A DNA stretch of 14,601 bases from CAZZKG01 sp964654825 (GCA_964654825.1 CAZZKG010000074.1:1-14601); one strand, 5' to 3'. Positions 1-7,741 are shown, counted from the stretch's first letter. A program made the numbers and translations. Notes: a model not told the origin generated them from the sequence alone.

Positions 1-1
1 A

Positions 2-1504
2 CGAAAGAGAATCTGCCCCGAGATCCCGACCGCGGCCCAGCGGCTCGAGGAGAAGATGGTGTGTTTCGCCGGACTCCTGGCCCGGCTCGAGGGGAAGGTG
101 ATCCTGAGTTTCACCTCGAAGAACCTGGTCGAGGACCGGGACATGTTCCCGAGCCCGGTACTTCTTCCGATCTACCGCCTCCTCACCGGTGACCGGCAGG
201 GAGACCAGGAGAGCTTATACAGGTGGCTGCCGCCGCCTGAATCCATAGCCCCTCTCGAACCCGGAAGGTGCCTCGATCCCGGTGAGTGGTGGCTCCACCG
301 GTTGAGCGGCCCCGGTGTGCTGGAGGACCCGACAGGGCTCGTTCACGAGGTTTTCCCCCATCTGGGCCGTGCCGGGAGAGCGGCCCTCTCGCGAGGCGGC
401 GCCGGGTTCACCGAATACGACGGGCTGGTGCCGGAGGCCGGAAGCGATCTGGACCCCTCCGCTCCGGGTGGCCCTGTAATGTCAGCCAGCGGTTTCCAGA
501 TGATGGGCCGGTGCCCGCGCGCCTTCTTCTTCAGCTACGGGCTCGGGATCGAGCCGCCGGAGGAACTCATCCTCGATCCCCGGACCTGGCTCGATGCGTT
601 AAACCGCGGCTCTCTCCTGCACGAGTTGTTCGAAGGATTTCTGCGGTGGCTGATCGGCGAGGGCCGGCAGCCCGACTTCGACAGGGACCACGATGAGATC
701 ATGCGGCTCTTAGAGGAGAAGGTCGAAGAATACCGCGTCACCTACCCGCCCCCGAGCGACAGTGTTTTTCGAAACGAGCTCGCTCGTCTGACACACAGCG
801 CACGGATCTTTCTCCGGGAGGAAGATCGCTACTTCGACCGGACCGGTCGCGTCCCGGTTTTTCTCGAAGCGTCTATCGGGCTGCGGCCGGGTTTCCACGA
901 GACGTCGCTCGACACGCCTGATCCGGTCGAGGTCGGCCTGCCAGGCGGCAGGACGATCAGGGTCCGCGGTCGCATCGACCGGATCGATCGGGCGGGGGGC
1001 GATGTGGCCCCGGTGTATTACATCTGGGACTACAAGACCGGGAGCTCCTGGGGATATTCGAAGACTGACCCCTTCATGCAGGGAAGAAAGGTGCAGCCGT
1101 ATCTCTATATGCGGATCGTGACCGACCGGCTGAAGACGTCGGTCTCACCGGCTGTGGATGTCGCCTCCTTCGGTTTCTTCTTCCCCGGCGAGCGGGCATT
1201 CGGTGAGCGGCTGGTCTGGACTCCCGGGGAACTGTCGGGCGGTGGGGAGATACTCGTGCGGCTCTGCGAGGCGATAGCCGGCGGGGCCTTCATCGCCACC
1301 ACCGAGAGTGACCGGGACTGCCGATTCTGCGATTACCGGCCGATCTGCGGCGATCTCGTGTCGGAGGCCGACTCATCGAGACGGAAGCTGGGAAACCCCG
1401 GCAATACCGTACTCATCCCTTTCCGTCGACTGCGGGGGATCGAGCCGGACAAAAGCCCCGGCACATTAGGTGAGAAAGAAATGAGGGACGACGATGCCCG
1501 GTGA
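2..1504 (+). CDS. AddB-like PD-(D/E)XK nuclease subunit, C-terminal part (5' end outside window)
   Basis: The frame is open from the first bases of the window, so this is the 3' part of a longer gene; the first internal ATG (56) is not its start. Residues below count from that ATG. The C-terminal nuclease shows GRIDRID (D308), DYK (D325, K327) and a Q347-P-Y-L-Y351 motif, the PD-(D/E)XK exonuclease signature. C153 (MGRCPRAF) together with C422-x2-C425-x5-C431 matches the layout of the 4Fe-4S cluster that staples AddB nuclease domains. In the AddAB family this subunit works with a UvrD-type partner to resect double-strand breaks for RecA, in the cytoplasm. The next gene is that partner and overlaps this one by 11 bp, so one transcript and coupled translation are likely. 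The missing N-terminus should hold the degenerate helicase region. An archaeal or RecB-like nuclease of the same fold is the alternative, but the neighbour makes AddB much the better reading. Confidence 0.88.
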   Translation, partial: RKRICPEIPTAAQRLEEKMVCFAGLLARLEGKVILSFTSKNLVEDRDMFPSPVLLPIYRLLTGDRQGDQESLYRWLPPPESIAPLEPGRCLDPGEWWLHRLSGPGVLEDPTGLVHEVFPHLGRAGRAALSRGGAGFTEYDGLVPEAGSDLDPSAPGGPVMSASGFQMMGRCPRAFFFSYGLGIEPPEELILDPRTWLDALNRGSLLHELFEGFLRWLIGEGRQPDFDRDHDEIMRLLEEKVEEYRVTYPPPSDSVFRNELARLTHSARIFLREEDRYFDRTGRVPVFLEASIGLRPGFHETSLDTPDPVEVGLPGGRTIRVRGRIDRIDRAGGDVAPVYYIWDYKTGSSWGYSKTDPFMQGRKVQPYLYMRIVTDRLKTSVSPAVDVASFGFFFPGERAFGERLVWTPGELSGGGEILVRLCEAIAGGAFIATTESDRDCRFCDYRPICGDLVSEADSSRRKLGNPGNTVLIPFRRLRGIEPDKSPGTLGEKEMRDDDAR

Positions 1505-4500
1505 ATCGAAGAAACGCTTGATGCTTCCCCCCGATCACGAGGAGAGACGTCTCATCCTCGAGAACCTCGACTCCACCATTCTGGTCGAAGCCGCGGCGGG
1601 GACCGGGAAGACCACGAGCATGGTAGGCCGCATGGTCGCACTCATCCGGGAAGGAAAATGCGGCATCGACACAATGGCGGCCATCACCTTCACCAGGAAA
1701 GCCGCCGCTGAACTCAGGTCCCGTTTCCAGATCGAGCTGGAACGCTCGGCGAGGGAGGCCTCCGGTGAAGCCGGAACGCGGCTGGACCGGGCTGTGAGTC
1801 ACATCGAACGCTGTTTCATCGGGACGGTCCACTCGTTCTGCGGCAGGCTGCTCCGCGAGCGGCCGATAGAGGCGGGTGTCGATCTCGCGTTCGATGAGAT
1901 GGAGGAGGATGAAGATTTCCGCCTCCGCGAACTGGCGTGGGACGAATACGCGGCGGTCCTGTACGCGGACGACAGCCCCGTCCTGGATGAGTTTCGAGGG
2001 CTAGGTCTCGAGATCGATCAGCTGCGCAGTCGCTTCATCCGCTTCGCCGACTTTCCCGATGTCCAACGGTGGCCGACCGGCGGTATCGAGCCGGTCGATG
2101 CGGGGGAGGCGAGGGAGAGACTGCTCGGGTATGTCCGCCACATGGAAGACCTGGTCCCCTCGTTCCCTGCCGATTACGGGACCGACAGGCTCATGCCGAC
2201 GTACGAGATGGTCGTCCGCATGGTGCGTAACCGCGACCTCGCCCGGGATTCAGATCTCATGGCGGTTCTCGATATGTTTGAGAAAAATCCGAAGGTGACG
2301 CAGAAGTGCTGGCCCGGGGGGAAAACCCAGGCGCTTTCGGAGAAGGCTCTCTGGGACGGATTCGCCGGGGAGGTCGCTCACCCGCTCCTTCGCCGGTGGA
2401 GGGAGAAACGGTATGAGTTCGTGATCCGCGTGTTTCACGAAGCGATCCGGTACTACAATGATTACCGGGGCCGCACCCGGCGCCTCAACTTCCAGGATCT
2501 CCTGATGACCGCCGCCCGGCTCCTCCGTGACAAACCGCAGATCCGACGGTATTTCCGTTCGCGCTTCACTCATCTCCTCGTTGATGAGTTCCAGGACACC
2601 GACCCCATACAGGCACAGGTGATGATGTTCCTCACTGCCTCCGATTCCGGAGAGACCGACTGGCGGAAGTGTACGCCGGTGCCGGGATCCCTCTTCGTGG
2701 TTGGAGATCCCAAGCAGTCCATCTACCGGTTCAGGCGGGCCGACATCGTGACCTACAACCAGGTCAGGAAGATCATAGAAGAATGCGGCGGCCGTGTGGT
2801 CCCTCTCACGGCCAACTTTCGGACGATCGGCGGGCTCATCGGGTGGAACAACCGGGTTTTCGTCGACACATTTCCAGGTACCGCGACCGCTTACTCACCG
2901 GCCTTTCGTCCGATGGAAGTCGGACGGGAGGAAGGCACCGAAGGTGAGTTGAGTGGTGTGCGGGTGATCGAAGTGCCGCCTGACTACGGGAAAAAGGAAG
3001 AGGTCATTCCCTACGAAGCGGACTTCATTGCCCGAACGATCCGGCGCGCGCTCGATGAGGGGATGACCGTACCGCGGAGCAGGCGGGATCTCGAGTACGG
3101 GAAAGGGCCCAAGGTGACGCCGGGGGATTTCATGATCATCACCCGGAGGAAGGCGGAACTGGCGATCTATGCCCGAAAGCTTCAGGAACTCGGTATTCCG
3201 CACGAAACATCCGGTGGTAGCTCCCTGCAACAGGTCACCGAGGTGAAACTCCTCGTCGACTGCCTCAGAGCCGTCACCGAACCTGAGAATCCTGTCTCGC
3301 TCGTAGCCGTTCTGCGGGGAGGGCTCTTCGGTCTGAGTGATAGGGAACTCTATGAGTACCGGCGTGCCGGTGGAGAGTTTTCCTACCGCTCTGCGTGCCC
3401 GGAGGGGCTCGACGGGGAGACCGCCCGGTTGTTCCGGGAAGCCTACGACAGTCTCATCCGTTACGACAGGTGGCTGAAGCGGATGCCGCCTGTGCCGGCC
3501 ATCGAGCGGATCGCCGGCGATCTCGGCCTGCTGGTACAAGCGCTCGCCCGCCAGGGAGGGAGTGTACGGGCCGGGAGTATTGTCAAGGTATTCCAGATGC
3601 TCCGGGCCGCGAGTGCCGACCTCCATTCGGTTTCCGATTTGACGCAGTACATGGCGGAGCTCATAGAGAACAACGTTGAGTTCGACGGTGTCCCGGCGAG
3701 GCCGCACGGGACATCGGTGGTGCGGCTCATGAACCTCCACCGGGTCAAGGGGCTCGAAGCACCGATCGTCTTTCTCGCGAATCCCACCGGGAAGTGGAAT
3801 CCGCCCGTCGGTCTTCACGTCGACCGGTCCGGGGGGTCGATCGACGGGTACATGGCCGTCAGCGAGGAGAGGGGATTATTCGTAAAACGTGTGCTGGCGC
3901 TTCCCCCCGGCTGGGACGGGTTCGAGGAGGAGGAGAAGCGTTTCGGGAAGGCCGAAGAGGACCGGCTCCTTTACGTGGCGGCGACCCGGGCCGGGTCCAT
4001 GCTCGTCATCACACAGAGGGTGAAGGGGAACAACCGGAGTTACTGGAATTTCTTCTCCCCCTACCTCGAGGGTGCCGACTATCTACCCGATCCCGGGCCG
4101 CAGACTGCCCCGGCCGGTTCACGGATCACCGTCACACGGCATGATATCGACCGGGCGACGGCGGCGATCGCCGAAGCCTGGAAGCCGGTGACACGACCGA
4201 CATACGCACGGGCCGCCGTGAAAGAGCTGACGGTTTCCCGACCTGACGGGACCTCAGCAGGAGGTGCGGGGCGGGTCACGACCGGGGAGCACGGCACCGA
4301 GTGGGGGACGGTGATCCACACGCTGCTCGAAGCCGCGATGCGGGATCCCGACGCCGATCTTTCGCACATCGCCCGGGCCGCCGTCAACGAGCAGGAGCTC
4401 GACGCGTCGTACGTGTCACGGGCTCTTCGAGCGGTCGAATCGGTCATGAAGTCGGAGATCTGGCAGCGCGCCGTCTCGAGTGAGAGGCACCTCGTCGAAG

Positions 4501-4820
4501 TGCCGTTCACGATCTGCAGACATACTGGTGAAGTGGGCAGTGGGGGGCCCGGTTCGTTACCTCTCATTATCCGCGGCGCGATCGATCTCGTTTTCAGGGA
4601 GCCCGACGGTTGGGTGATCATCGACTACAAGACCGATGCCGCACCTGCCGAGGCGATACCGGGGCTCGTCGAGTATTACCGGGGGCAGGTCCTTGCCTAC
4701 CGTGACGTGTGGGAAGATGTGACCGGTGAGACGGTGAAGGAAGCGGGACTGTATTTCACCCGTGTCGATGAGTACGTGGTTGTGGAGTCCACCTGTCACG
4801 GTCACTGTCGTCGGTCCTGA
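1494..4820 (+). CDS. addA: AddA-like UvrD/Rep helicase with C-terminal nuclease
   Basis: Complete 1108-residue protein, a normal length for AddA. The helicase motifs are in order: Walker A AAAGTGKTT (K39), motif Ia TFTRKAAAELRSR, Walker B VDEFQDT (D364-T369), motif III GDPKQSIYRFR (D405), motif IV LTANFRT, motif V MNLHRVKGLE (746-755) and motif VI LLYVAATR (825-832). A RecB-type nuclease domain follows: H942 in GTVIHTLLE, D1031 in GAIDL, D1044-Y-K1046 and Q1065-VLAY. All catalytic positions are present, so both activities should be intact. The family unwinds and degrades broken DNA ends in complex with AddB. The ATG at 1494 is preceded by GAGGG at 1483-1487 and lies inside the end of the AddB-like gene. 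The 3' end overlaps the convergent gene at 4756 by 65 bp, and I see no hairpin terminator there. PcrA or UvrD itself is excluded by the nuclease domain. Confidence 0.93.
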   Translation: MPGESKKRLMLPPDHEERRLILENLDSTILVEAAAGTGKTTSMVGRMVALIREGKCGIDTMAAITFTRKAAAELRSRFQIELERSAREASGEAGTRLDRAVSHIERCFIGTVHSFCGRLLRERPIEAGVDLAFDEMEEDEDFRLRELAWDEYAAVLYADDSPVLDEFRGLGLEIDQLRSRFIRFADFPDVQRWPTGGIEPVDAGEARERLLGYVRHMEDLVPSFPADYGTDRLMPTYEMVVRMVRNRDLARDSDLMAVLDMFEKNPKVTQKCWPGGKTQALSEKALWDGFAGEVAHPLLRRWREKRYEFVIRVFHEAIRYYNDYRGRTRRLNFQDLLMTAARLLRDKPQIRRYFRSRFTHLLVDEFQDTDPIQAQVMMFLTASDSGETDWRKCTPVPGSLFVVGDPKQSIYRFRRADIVTYNQVRKIIEECGGRVVPLTANFRTIGGLIGWNNRVFVDTFPGTATAYSPAFRPMEVGREEGTEGELSGVRVIEVPPDYGKKEEVIPYEADFIARTIRRALDEGMTVPRSRRDLEYGKGPKVTPGDFMIITRRKAELAIYARKLQELGIPHETSGGSSLQQVTEVKLLVDCLRAVTEPENPVSLVAVLRGGLFGLSDRELYEYRRAGGEFSYRSACPEGLDGETARLFREAYDSLIRYDRWLKRMPPVPAIERIAGDLGLLVQALARQGGSVRAGSIVKVFQMLRAASADLHSVSDLTQYMAELIENNVEFDGVPARPHGTSVVRLMNLHRVKGLEAPIVFLANPTGKWNPPVGLHVDRSGGSIDGYMAVSEERGLFVKRVLALPPGWDGFEEEEKRFGKAEEDRLLYVAATRAGSMLVITQRVKGNNRSYWNFFSPYLEGADYLPDPGPQTAPAGSRITVTRHDIDRATAAIAEAWKPVTRPTYARAAVKELTVSRPDGTSAGGAGRVTTGEHGTEWGTVIHTLLEAAMRDPDADLSHIARAAVNEQELDASYVSRALRAVESVMKSEIWQRAVSSERHLVEVPFTICRHTGEVGSGGPGSLPLIIRGAIDLVFREPDGWVIIDYKTDAAPAEAIPGLVEYYRGQVLAYRDVWEDVTGETVKEAGLYFTRVDEYVVVESTCHGHCRRS

Positions 4821-5733
4821 ATACCGCACAGTGGATGACACGATCATCACAGACCAGGGCTGACCCTCTGAAACCGATACCATCGAACCGCACGTCGTTC
4901 CCGAGTCCGGGCGAGGCGAACGATTCGAAGCTGGCGGATTCGACCAGGGAGATGAACCGGTCGATATCAGCAACCCCAATTCCGCTCGAATAGTCCACGA
5001 CCGTGTCATTTCCCAGAGCGTCGAGCGCGTAGCTCGAGATGAGCTTTTTCCACAGTTTACAGCAGGTCTCTGCCGAATCGAACAGGTCGGCGCACACCGG
5101 CCTGCCGTTTATCGTCGCGATGACGCCGGTAGCCCCTTCGACGAACCGGATCCTGTCTAAAAATGAGTCGAGATCCGACCGCTTCTCCCGGAACGCGGTG
5201 TCCATGTCGTATGTGTCCGAGCGGACGTTCAGTTCGTCCAGCTTGTCCTCGACGGCATCCCAGATGGCGCACTGGTCGGAAGCGAACGAACGGCCTGTCT
5301 CGAGGCTGTAGACTACCTGGGCGGCCTTCTCCTTGCGAAGGTGCGGGTGGGACACGCACCCGGACTTCATCCCTGTGCCCTCGAAGTGCCACCGACCATG
5401 CTCGACGCAGCTCACGGGGATCCTCACGCCGGAGTGTGCCTCGATCATGATCGACGTATTGACGATGCGGTTCTGTTTGGCACCGATCAGCTCTTCCCCG
5501 TCCATCAGGAACACTCTGCTGTCGGAGTCATTGGTGACCAGGAGTTCCGGAACATGGCCTGCCCCGTCGACTTCGCCCACCGTTACGGTACCTTTCTTCA
5601 GGGCTTCGTCCAGCATCTGGTAGCTGAATGACGAGTAACCTTTCACCCGGACCGGGTAGACCGTCAGGTTTTCGTGGCTCTGCGGCCCGCCGATGCGGGC
5701 GTGCTTCAGGAAATCGAGAATTTGTGCTTTCAT
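4756..5733 (-). CDS. ARPP-1-like (DUF6569-type) protein of unknown function
   Basis: 325-residue soluble protein with no signal peptide or membrane segment. The central block DGEELIGAKQNRIVNTS (78-94) followed by IPVSCVEHGRWHF (105-117) is what I recall as the hallmark of the ARPP-1/DUF6569 family, named for association with ADP-ribosylglycohydrolase and rhodanese-phosphatase proteins. The biochemical role is not established, and that assignment is from memory of the motif, not from a search. Conserved-looking residues are D78, E80, E81, K86, N88, C109, H112 and W115. Other cysteines are C126, C155, C214, C224, C225, C295 and C302. The start is firm: AAGGAGG sits just upstream of the ATG at 5733. 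It is the third gene after a sigma factor and a zinc-finger anti-sigma-like gene, 53 bp behind the latter, so it is probably an output or sensor of that operon. The hydrophilic tail of about 18 residues overlaps the end of addA on the other strand. Confidence 0.8.
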   Translation of the reverse strand: MKAQILDFLKHARIGGPQSHENLTVYPVRVKGYSSFSYQMLDEALKKGTVTVGEVDGAGHVPELLVTNDSDSRVFLMDGEELIGAKQNRIVNTSIMIEAHSGVRIPVSCVEHGRWHFEGTGMKSGCVSHPHLRKEKAAQVVYSLETGRSFASDQCAIWDAVEDKLDELNVRSDTYDMDTAFREKRSDLDSFLDRIRFVEGATGVIATINGRPVCADLFDSAETCCKLWKKLISSYALDALGNDTVVDYSSGIGVADIDRFISLVESASFESFASPGLGNDVRFDGIGFRGSALVCDDRVIHCAVFRTDDSDRDRWTPQPRTHRHG

Positions 5734-5786
5734 GGTTCCCCTCCTTCTCTCTTTTGCCCTTATAGATACCGGAGGGGTCGATTTTA

Positions 5787-6248
5787 TTACAGGTCGTCTT
5801 CGTCTTCTGTAGGGGATCGGCTTTCGTGGTAGAGCTCATCGAGCAGTGAGGACGTTTCTTCCGAGAGATCGTCGGGGGTCCTGTTGCTTTTTCCCCGGCT
5901 GTGCCGGTCTAAGGTGTCCGAACCGCTCTTGCACTTATTCGAGCAATCCGGGCAGAGGGCGAGGTGGTCTTCGATGATCATCCCCATCTTTTTGTCTATC
6001 ACCCCCTCGATGAAGGCTGCGAGGTCCTCGAGGCACGGGCAGTTTTTCTTTCTAATCCGGGGGGCTGATACTTCCCGAATGATCGGAGGACCTTCCTCAG
6101 GCATTTCAGCATCGTAGGCGGCCTGTGAGGGTCCGGGTTCCGCCAGATGAAATAATCCTGCCTGGGCCTCTTCATCCTCCGGAGGCTTCCGCCGACCCGT
6201 GAAGTACTCTCTCAGGAGTTCTTCGATCCTGTCCTTTTTTCTTTTCAT
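5787..6248 (-). CDS. Soluble ZAS (zf-HC2) anti-sigma-factor-like protein
   Basis: 153-residue hydrophilic protein. Residues 70-102 hold C70-P-C72 followed by H95-x3-C99-x2-C102, the zinc-binding signature of ZAS anti-sigma factors such as RsrA and ChrR. The spacing from C70 to H95 is close to that of RsrA. No transmembrane helix is visible, so it acts in the cytoplasm, unlike the many membrane-anchored members. The flanks are charged and look disordered (1-65 lysine/glutamate rich, 108-153 Ser/Asp/Glu rich). It lies 47 bp behind an ECF-type sigma gene, the usual place for the cognate anti-sigma. The inference is that it binds and holds that sigma, possibly under redox or zinc control through the cysteines; nothing in the sequence proves the signal. 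GAGGGG upstream of the ATG supports this start. Some short zf-HC2 proteins regulate other partners. Confidence 0.8.
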   Translation of the reverse strand: MKRKKDRIEELLREYFTGRRKPPEDEEAQAGLFHLAEPGPSQAAYDAEMPEEGPPIIREVSAPRIRKKNCPCLEDLAAFIEGVIDKKMGMIIEDHLALCPDCSNKCKSGSDTLDRHSRGKSNRTPDDLSEETSSLLDELYHESRSPTEDEDDL

Positions 6249-6295
6249 GTCCTGTCCCCTCTTCTAATGAGAGCTTCCGGGAGACTTTTCTTACA

Positions 6296-6904
6296 TCAGG
6301 TTGAAGAATCGCTTCCGTACGCTTCCTTTATAAACAAACGGAATCTGTCCTTGATCCTGCTGATCATTACGCCGACGTTGGTCGTCGTGAGCCCCGTGAT
6401 CTCTGCTATCTCGCGGTACCTGCAGCCGTCCTTGAAGTAGCAGATGATGACCTCCCGTTCGATCGGCCTGAGTGTTTTGACGAACTCGTCTGCCAGGTGC
6501 ATCCGCTCCTCGTGAGTGAGCCGGTCGATGATCTCATCCTCCGGATTGTAAACGGGGTCTTCTCGCTCAGCACGCCTTCTCTCCTCCCGCCACTTACTCT
6601 CGAAGAACCTGCCTGTCCGCTGGAAGGCGATGAGGAAGATGAGACCGCTGATTCGTTCCGGGTCCCTCGCCTGTTTAACCTTAGCGAAGTTATTCTCCAT
6701 CAGTGCCACGATCGCTTCCTGGAACACTTCCTTTATTTCCTCAGACCTCCTCATATCGGGTGCATATCGGTCCATCCACCGGTGGACGGCGCTGTATATG
6801 AGATCTTTGTAACGGTGGTAGAAGATCTCGATGGCGCGGCGGTTGCCATGTGAACATTCCTCGACGAGCTGACTGTTGGATATGTCATCTGTGACGAGTG
6901 TCAT
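6296..6904 (-). CDS. ECF-type RNA polymerase sigma-70 factor
   Basis: 202 residues. Region 2 spans about 14-110: residues 24-40 (AIEIFYHRYKDLIYSAV) give the region 2.1 pattern, followed by EVFQEAIVALMENN. Region 4 spans about 135-192, with LRPIEREVIICYF and a helix-turn-helix at 162-186 (RYREIAEITGLTTTNVGVMISRIK). No region 3 is present and the length is usual for the ECF group. It directs RNA polymerase to a private promoter set. The stretch between regions 2 and 4 is arginine rich (REERRRAERED). The start at 6904 is the only one available: an in-frame stop lies about 50 bp upstream with no other start between, and there is no strong ribosome site, so translation may be weak. It is first in an operon with a ZAS protein and an ARPP-1-like protein. 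The promoter in front looks like a housekeeping sigma-70 site, not an ECF GGAAC type, so autoregulation is not evident. Confidence 0.88.
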   Translation of the reverse strand: MTLVTDDISNSQLVEECSHGNRRAIEIFYHRYKDLIYSAVHRWMDRYAPDMRRSEEIKEVFQEAIVALMENNFAKVKQARDPERISGLIFLIAFQRTGRFFESKWREERRRAEREDPVYNPEDEIIDRLTHEERMHLADEFVKTLRPIEREVIICYFKDGCRYREIAEITGLTTTNVGVMISRIKDRFRLFIKEAYGSDSST

Positions 6905-6954
6905 GGGGCAGGGGTCCGGGTCAGGTCGTGTGTGAAAATCCTACGGTTTGAATG

Positions 6955-6983
6955 ATGATACGCGGGGGAGGGCGGTTTGTCAA
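6955..6983 (-). promoter_or_regulatory. Sigma-70 promoter of the sigma/anti-sigma/ARPP-1 operon
   Basis: On the minus strand TTGACA (6983-6978) is separated by 17 bp from TATCAT (6960-6955). This is a full -35 match and a 5/6 -10 match at ideal spacing. Transcription would begin near 6948, giving a leader of about 44 nt before the sigma gene. It is divergent from the csp promoter, with about 80 bp between the two -35 boxes. Confidence 0.72.
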
Positions 6984-7064
6984 TGCCGGGGGAGCTTCTC
7001 TTCGGGAACTCCGGCAAAGCAAAGGGCAGGATACTTGAACTGTGGACCATGGATTCCAGCATCA

Positions 7065-7093
7065 TTGACAAACAACGAAATAATGAGTATATT
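7065..7093 (+). promoter_or_regulatory. Sigma-70 promoter of the cold-shock gene
   Basis: TTGACA at 7065-7070, a 17-bp spacer and TATATT at 7088-7093 form a nearly perfect housekeeping promoter. The start point should be near 7100, leaving an unusually long leader of about 115 nt before the GTG at 7215, as is common for cold-shock genes. Confidence 0.8.
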
Positions 7094-7127
7094 ATGCCGG
7101 TAGTAGATAAGGGAATGTAAATCTTAT

Positions 7128-7165
7128 GCCGCGAGGTTGAGACGAGCTGACCTTGCGGCTTTTTA
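7128..7165 (+). promoter_or_regulatory. Leader hairpin with U-run upstream of csp (candidate attenuator)
   Basis: GCCGCGAGGT (7128-7137) pairs with ACCTTGCGGC (7150-7159) in a 10-bp stem with one G-U pair and a 12-nt loop. Five T residues follow at 7160-7164. This has the form of an intrinsic terminator placed inside the csp leader, about 30 nt after the predicted start point and 50 nt before the start codon. It could abort transcription until melted, or shape a temperature-responsive leader. It could also simply be a terminator for a short RNA from the same promoter. Confidence 0.55.
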
Positions 7166-7197
7166 TATTGTCATTATTTGCTATGAGATTCTTTAAG

Positions 7198-7209
7198 AAA
7201 GGAGGTGAT
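7198..7209 (+). promoter_or_regulatory. Extended Shine-Dalgarno of csp
   Basis: AAAGGAGGTGAT matches the anti-Shine-Dalgarno end of 16S rRNA over about eleven bases. It ends five bases before GTG at 7215, which fixes that GTG as the start and predicts very high translation. Confidence 0.85.
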
Positions 7210-7214
7210 TTGTA

Positions 7215-7415
7215 GTGGCAAAAGGCACAGTCAAGTGGTTCAGTGACCAGAAAGGTTATGGGTTTATTACCACCGAAGAGGGCAGTGACGTATTCGTACA
7301 CCACAATGAAATTCAGGGCGAAGGCTATAAGACTTTGAATGAAGGTCAGGCAGTCGAGTTTGAGATTCAGAATGGTCAGAAAGGCGATCAGGCCGTAAGG
7401 GTAGTGAAGTTATAA
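7215..7415 (+). CDS. Cold-shock protein (CspA family)
   Basis: 66-residue single cold-shock domain, the usual length. It begins MAKGTVKWFSDQKGYGFI, with RNP1 as KGYGFI and RNP2 as VFVHH. These aromatic residues stack on single-stranded RNA or DNA, and the family acts as RNA chaperone and transcription antiterminator. The start codon is GTG, chosen because of the extended ribosome site just upstream. The unit is monocistronic: its own consensus promoter at 7065-7093, a hairpin leader, and a perfect terminator 16 bp after the stop. Which paralogue it is (cold-induced or constitutive) cannot be told from the protein; the long structured leader favours a regulated one. Confidence 0.97.
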   Translation: MAKGTVKWFSDQKGYGFITTEEGSDVFVHHNEIQGEGYKTLNEGQAVEFEIQNGQKGDQAVRVVKL

Positions 7416-7430
7416 TCCACAATTCCACCG

Positions 7431-7463
7431 GGCCCGGCATTTTAAGCCGGGCCTCTTTTTTTC
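7431..7463 (+). terminator. Intrinsic terminator of csp
   Basis: GGCCCGGC (7431-7438) and GCCGGGCC (7446-7453) form a perfect 8-bp stem with a 7-nt loop. It is followed by TC and then a run of T residues to about 7462. It ends the csp transcript. Confidence 0.93.
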
Positions 7464-7594
7464 TAAATTGTATCATGGCGTAGCTCACCCGAGGGTTCCT
7501 TTGACGTTAAGATTCATTTTCTTGCCCGTGACTGTTCGACGGCGCATTTACATACCAGCAGCTTAATTCTTCCAGTGGGATTGTTTACGCCTGA

Positions 7595-7640
7595 CATTGA
7601 TCAGGTCAGGTATTTATTAATTCCGCGTACCTGATCAATG
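7595..7640. repeat. 12-bp perfect inverted repeat in the csp/peptidase gap
   Basis: CATTGATCAGGT (7595-7606) and its exact complement ACCTGATCAATG (7629-7640) flank 22 bp of AT-rich sequence. Both arms contain TGATCA. There is no T-run on either side, so it does not look like a terminator. It lies between the 3' ends of two convergent genes. A protein-binding site or a remnant of a mobile sequence are both possible; I cannot choose. The rest of 7464-7660 shows nothing I can name. Confidence 0.6.
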
Positions 7641-7655
7641 CTAACTCTGAGATAT

Positions 7656-7698
7656 TTCCTGAAGAGAAAGCCCCCCGATGTGGCATTGGAGGGCTTTC
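7656..7698 (-). terminator. Terminator of the C1A peptidase gene
   Basis: On the minus strand GAAAGCCC (7698-7691) pairs with GGGCTTTC (7673-7666), with two more G-C pairs possible inside, and a T/C-rich tail follows (TCTTC). It lies 44 bp past the stop codon of the peptidase gene. The U-run is poor, so termination may be partial. Confidence 0.6.
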
Positions 7699-7741
7699 AG
7701 TAATGATTCTCGAATCCAGGTAGAGGACTTTACTGCCTGTT

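Noticed and set aside
2895..3818. 307-codon open frame on the minus strand inside addA
   Set aside because: It is antisense to the UvrD motif region, has proline/arginine-rich low-complexity content typical of GC-rich shadow frames, and matches no family I know.
4557..5009. 150-codon minus-strand frame over the addA/ARPP-1 junction
   Set aside because: It overlaps both genes in another frame and has no recognisable content or ribosome site.
6985..7015. GCCGG/CCGGC hairpin with a UUCG-like loop between the divergent promoters
   Set aside because: It lies upstream of both predicted transcript starts, the stem is interrupted, and no T-run follows on either strand, so a terminator or leader role is not supported.
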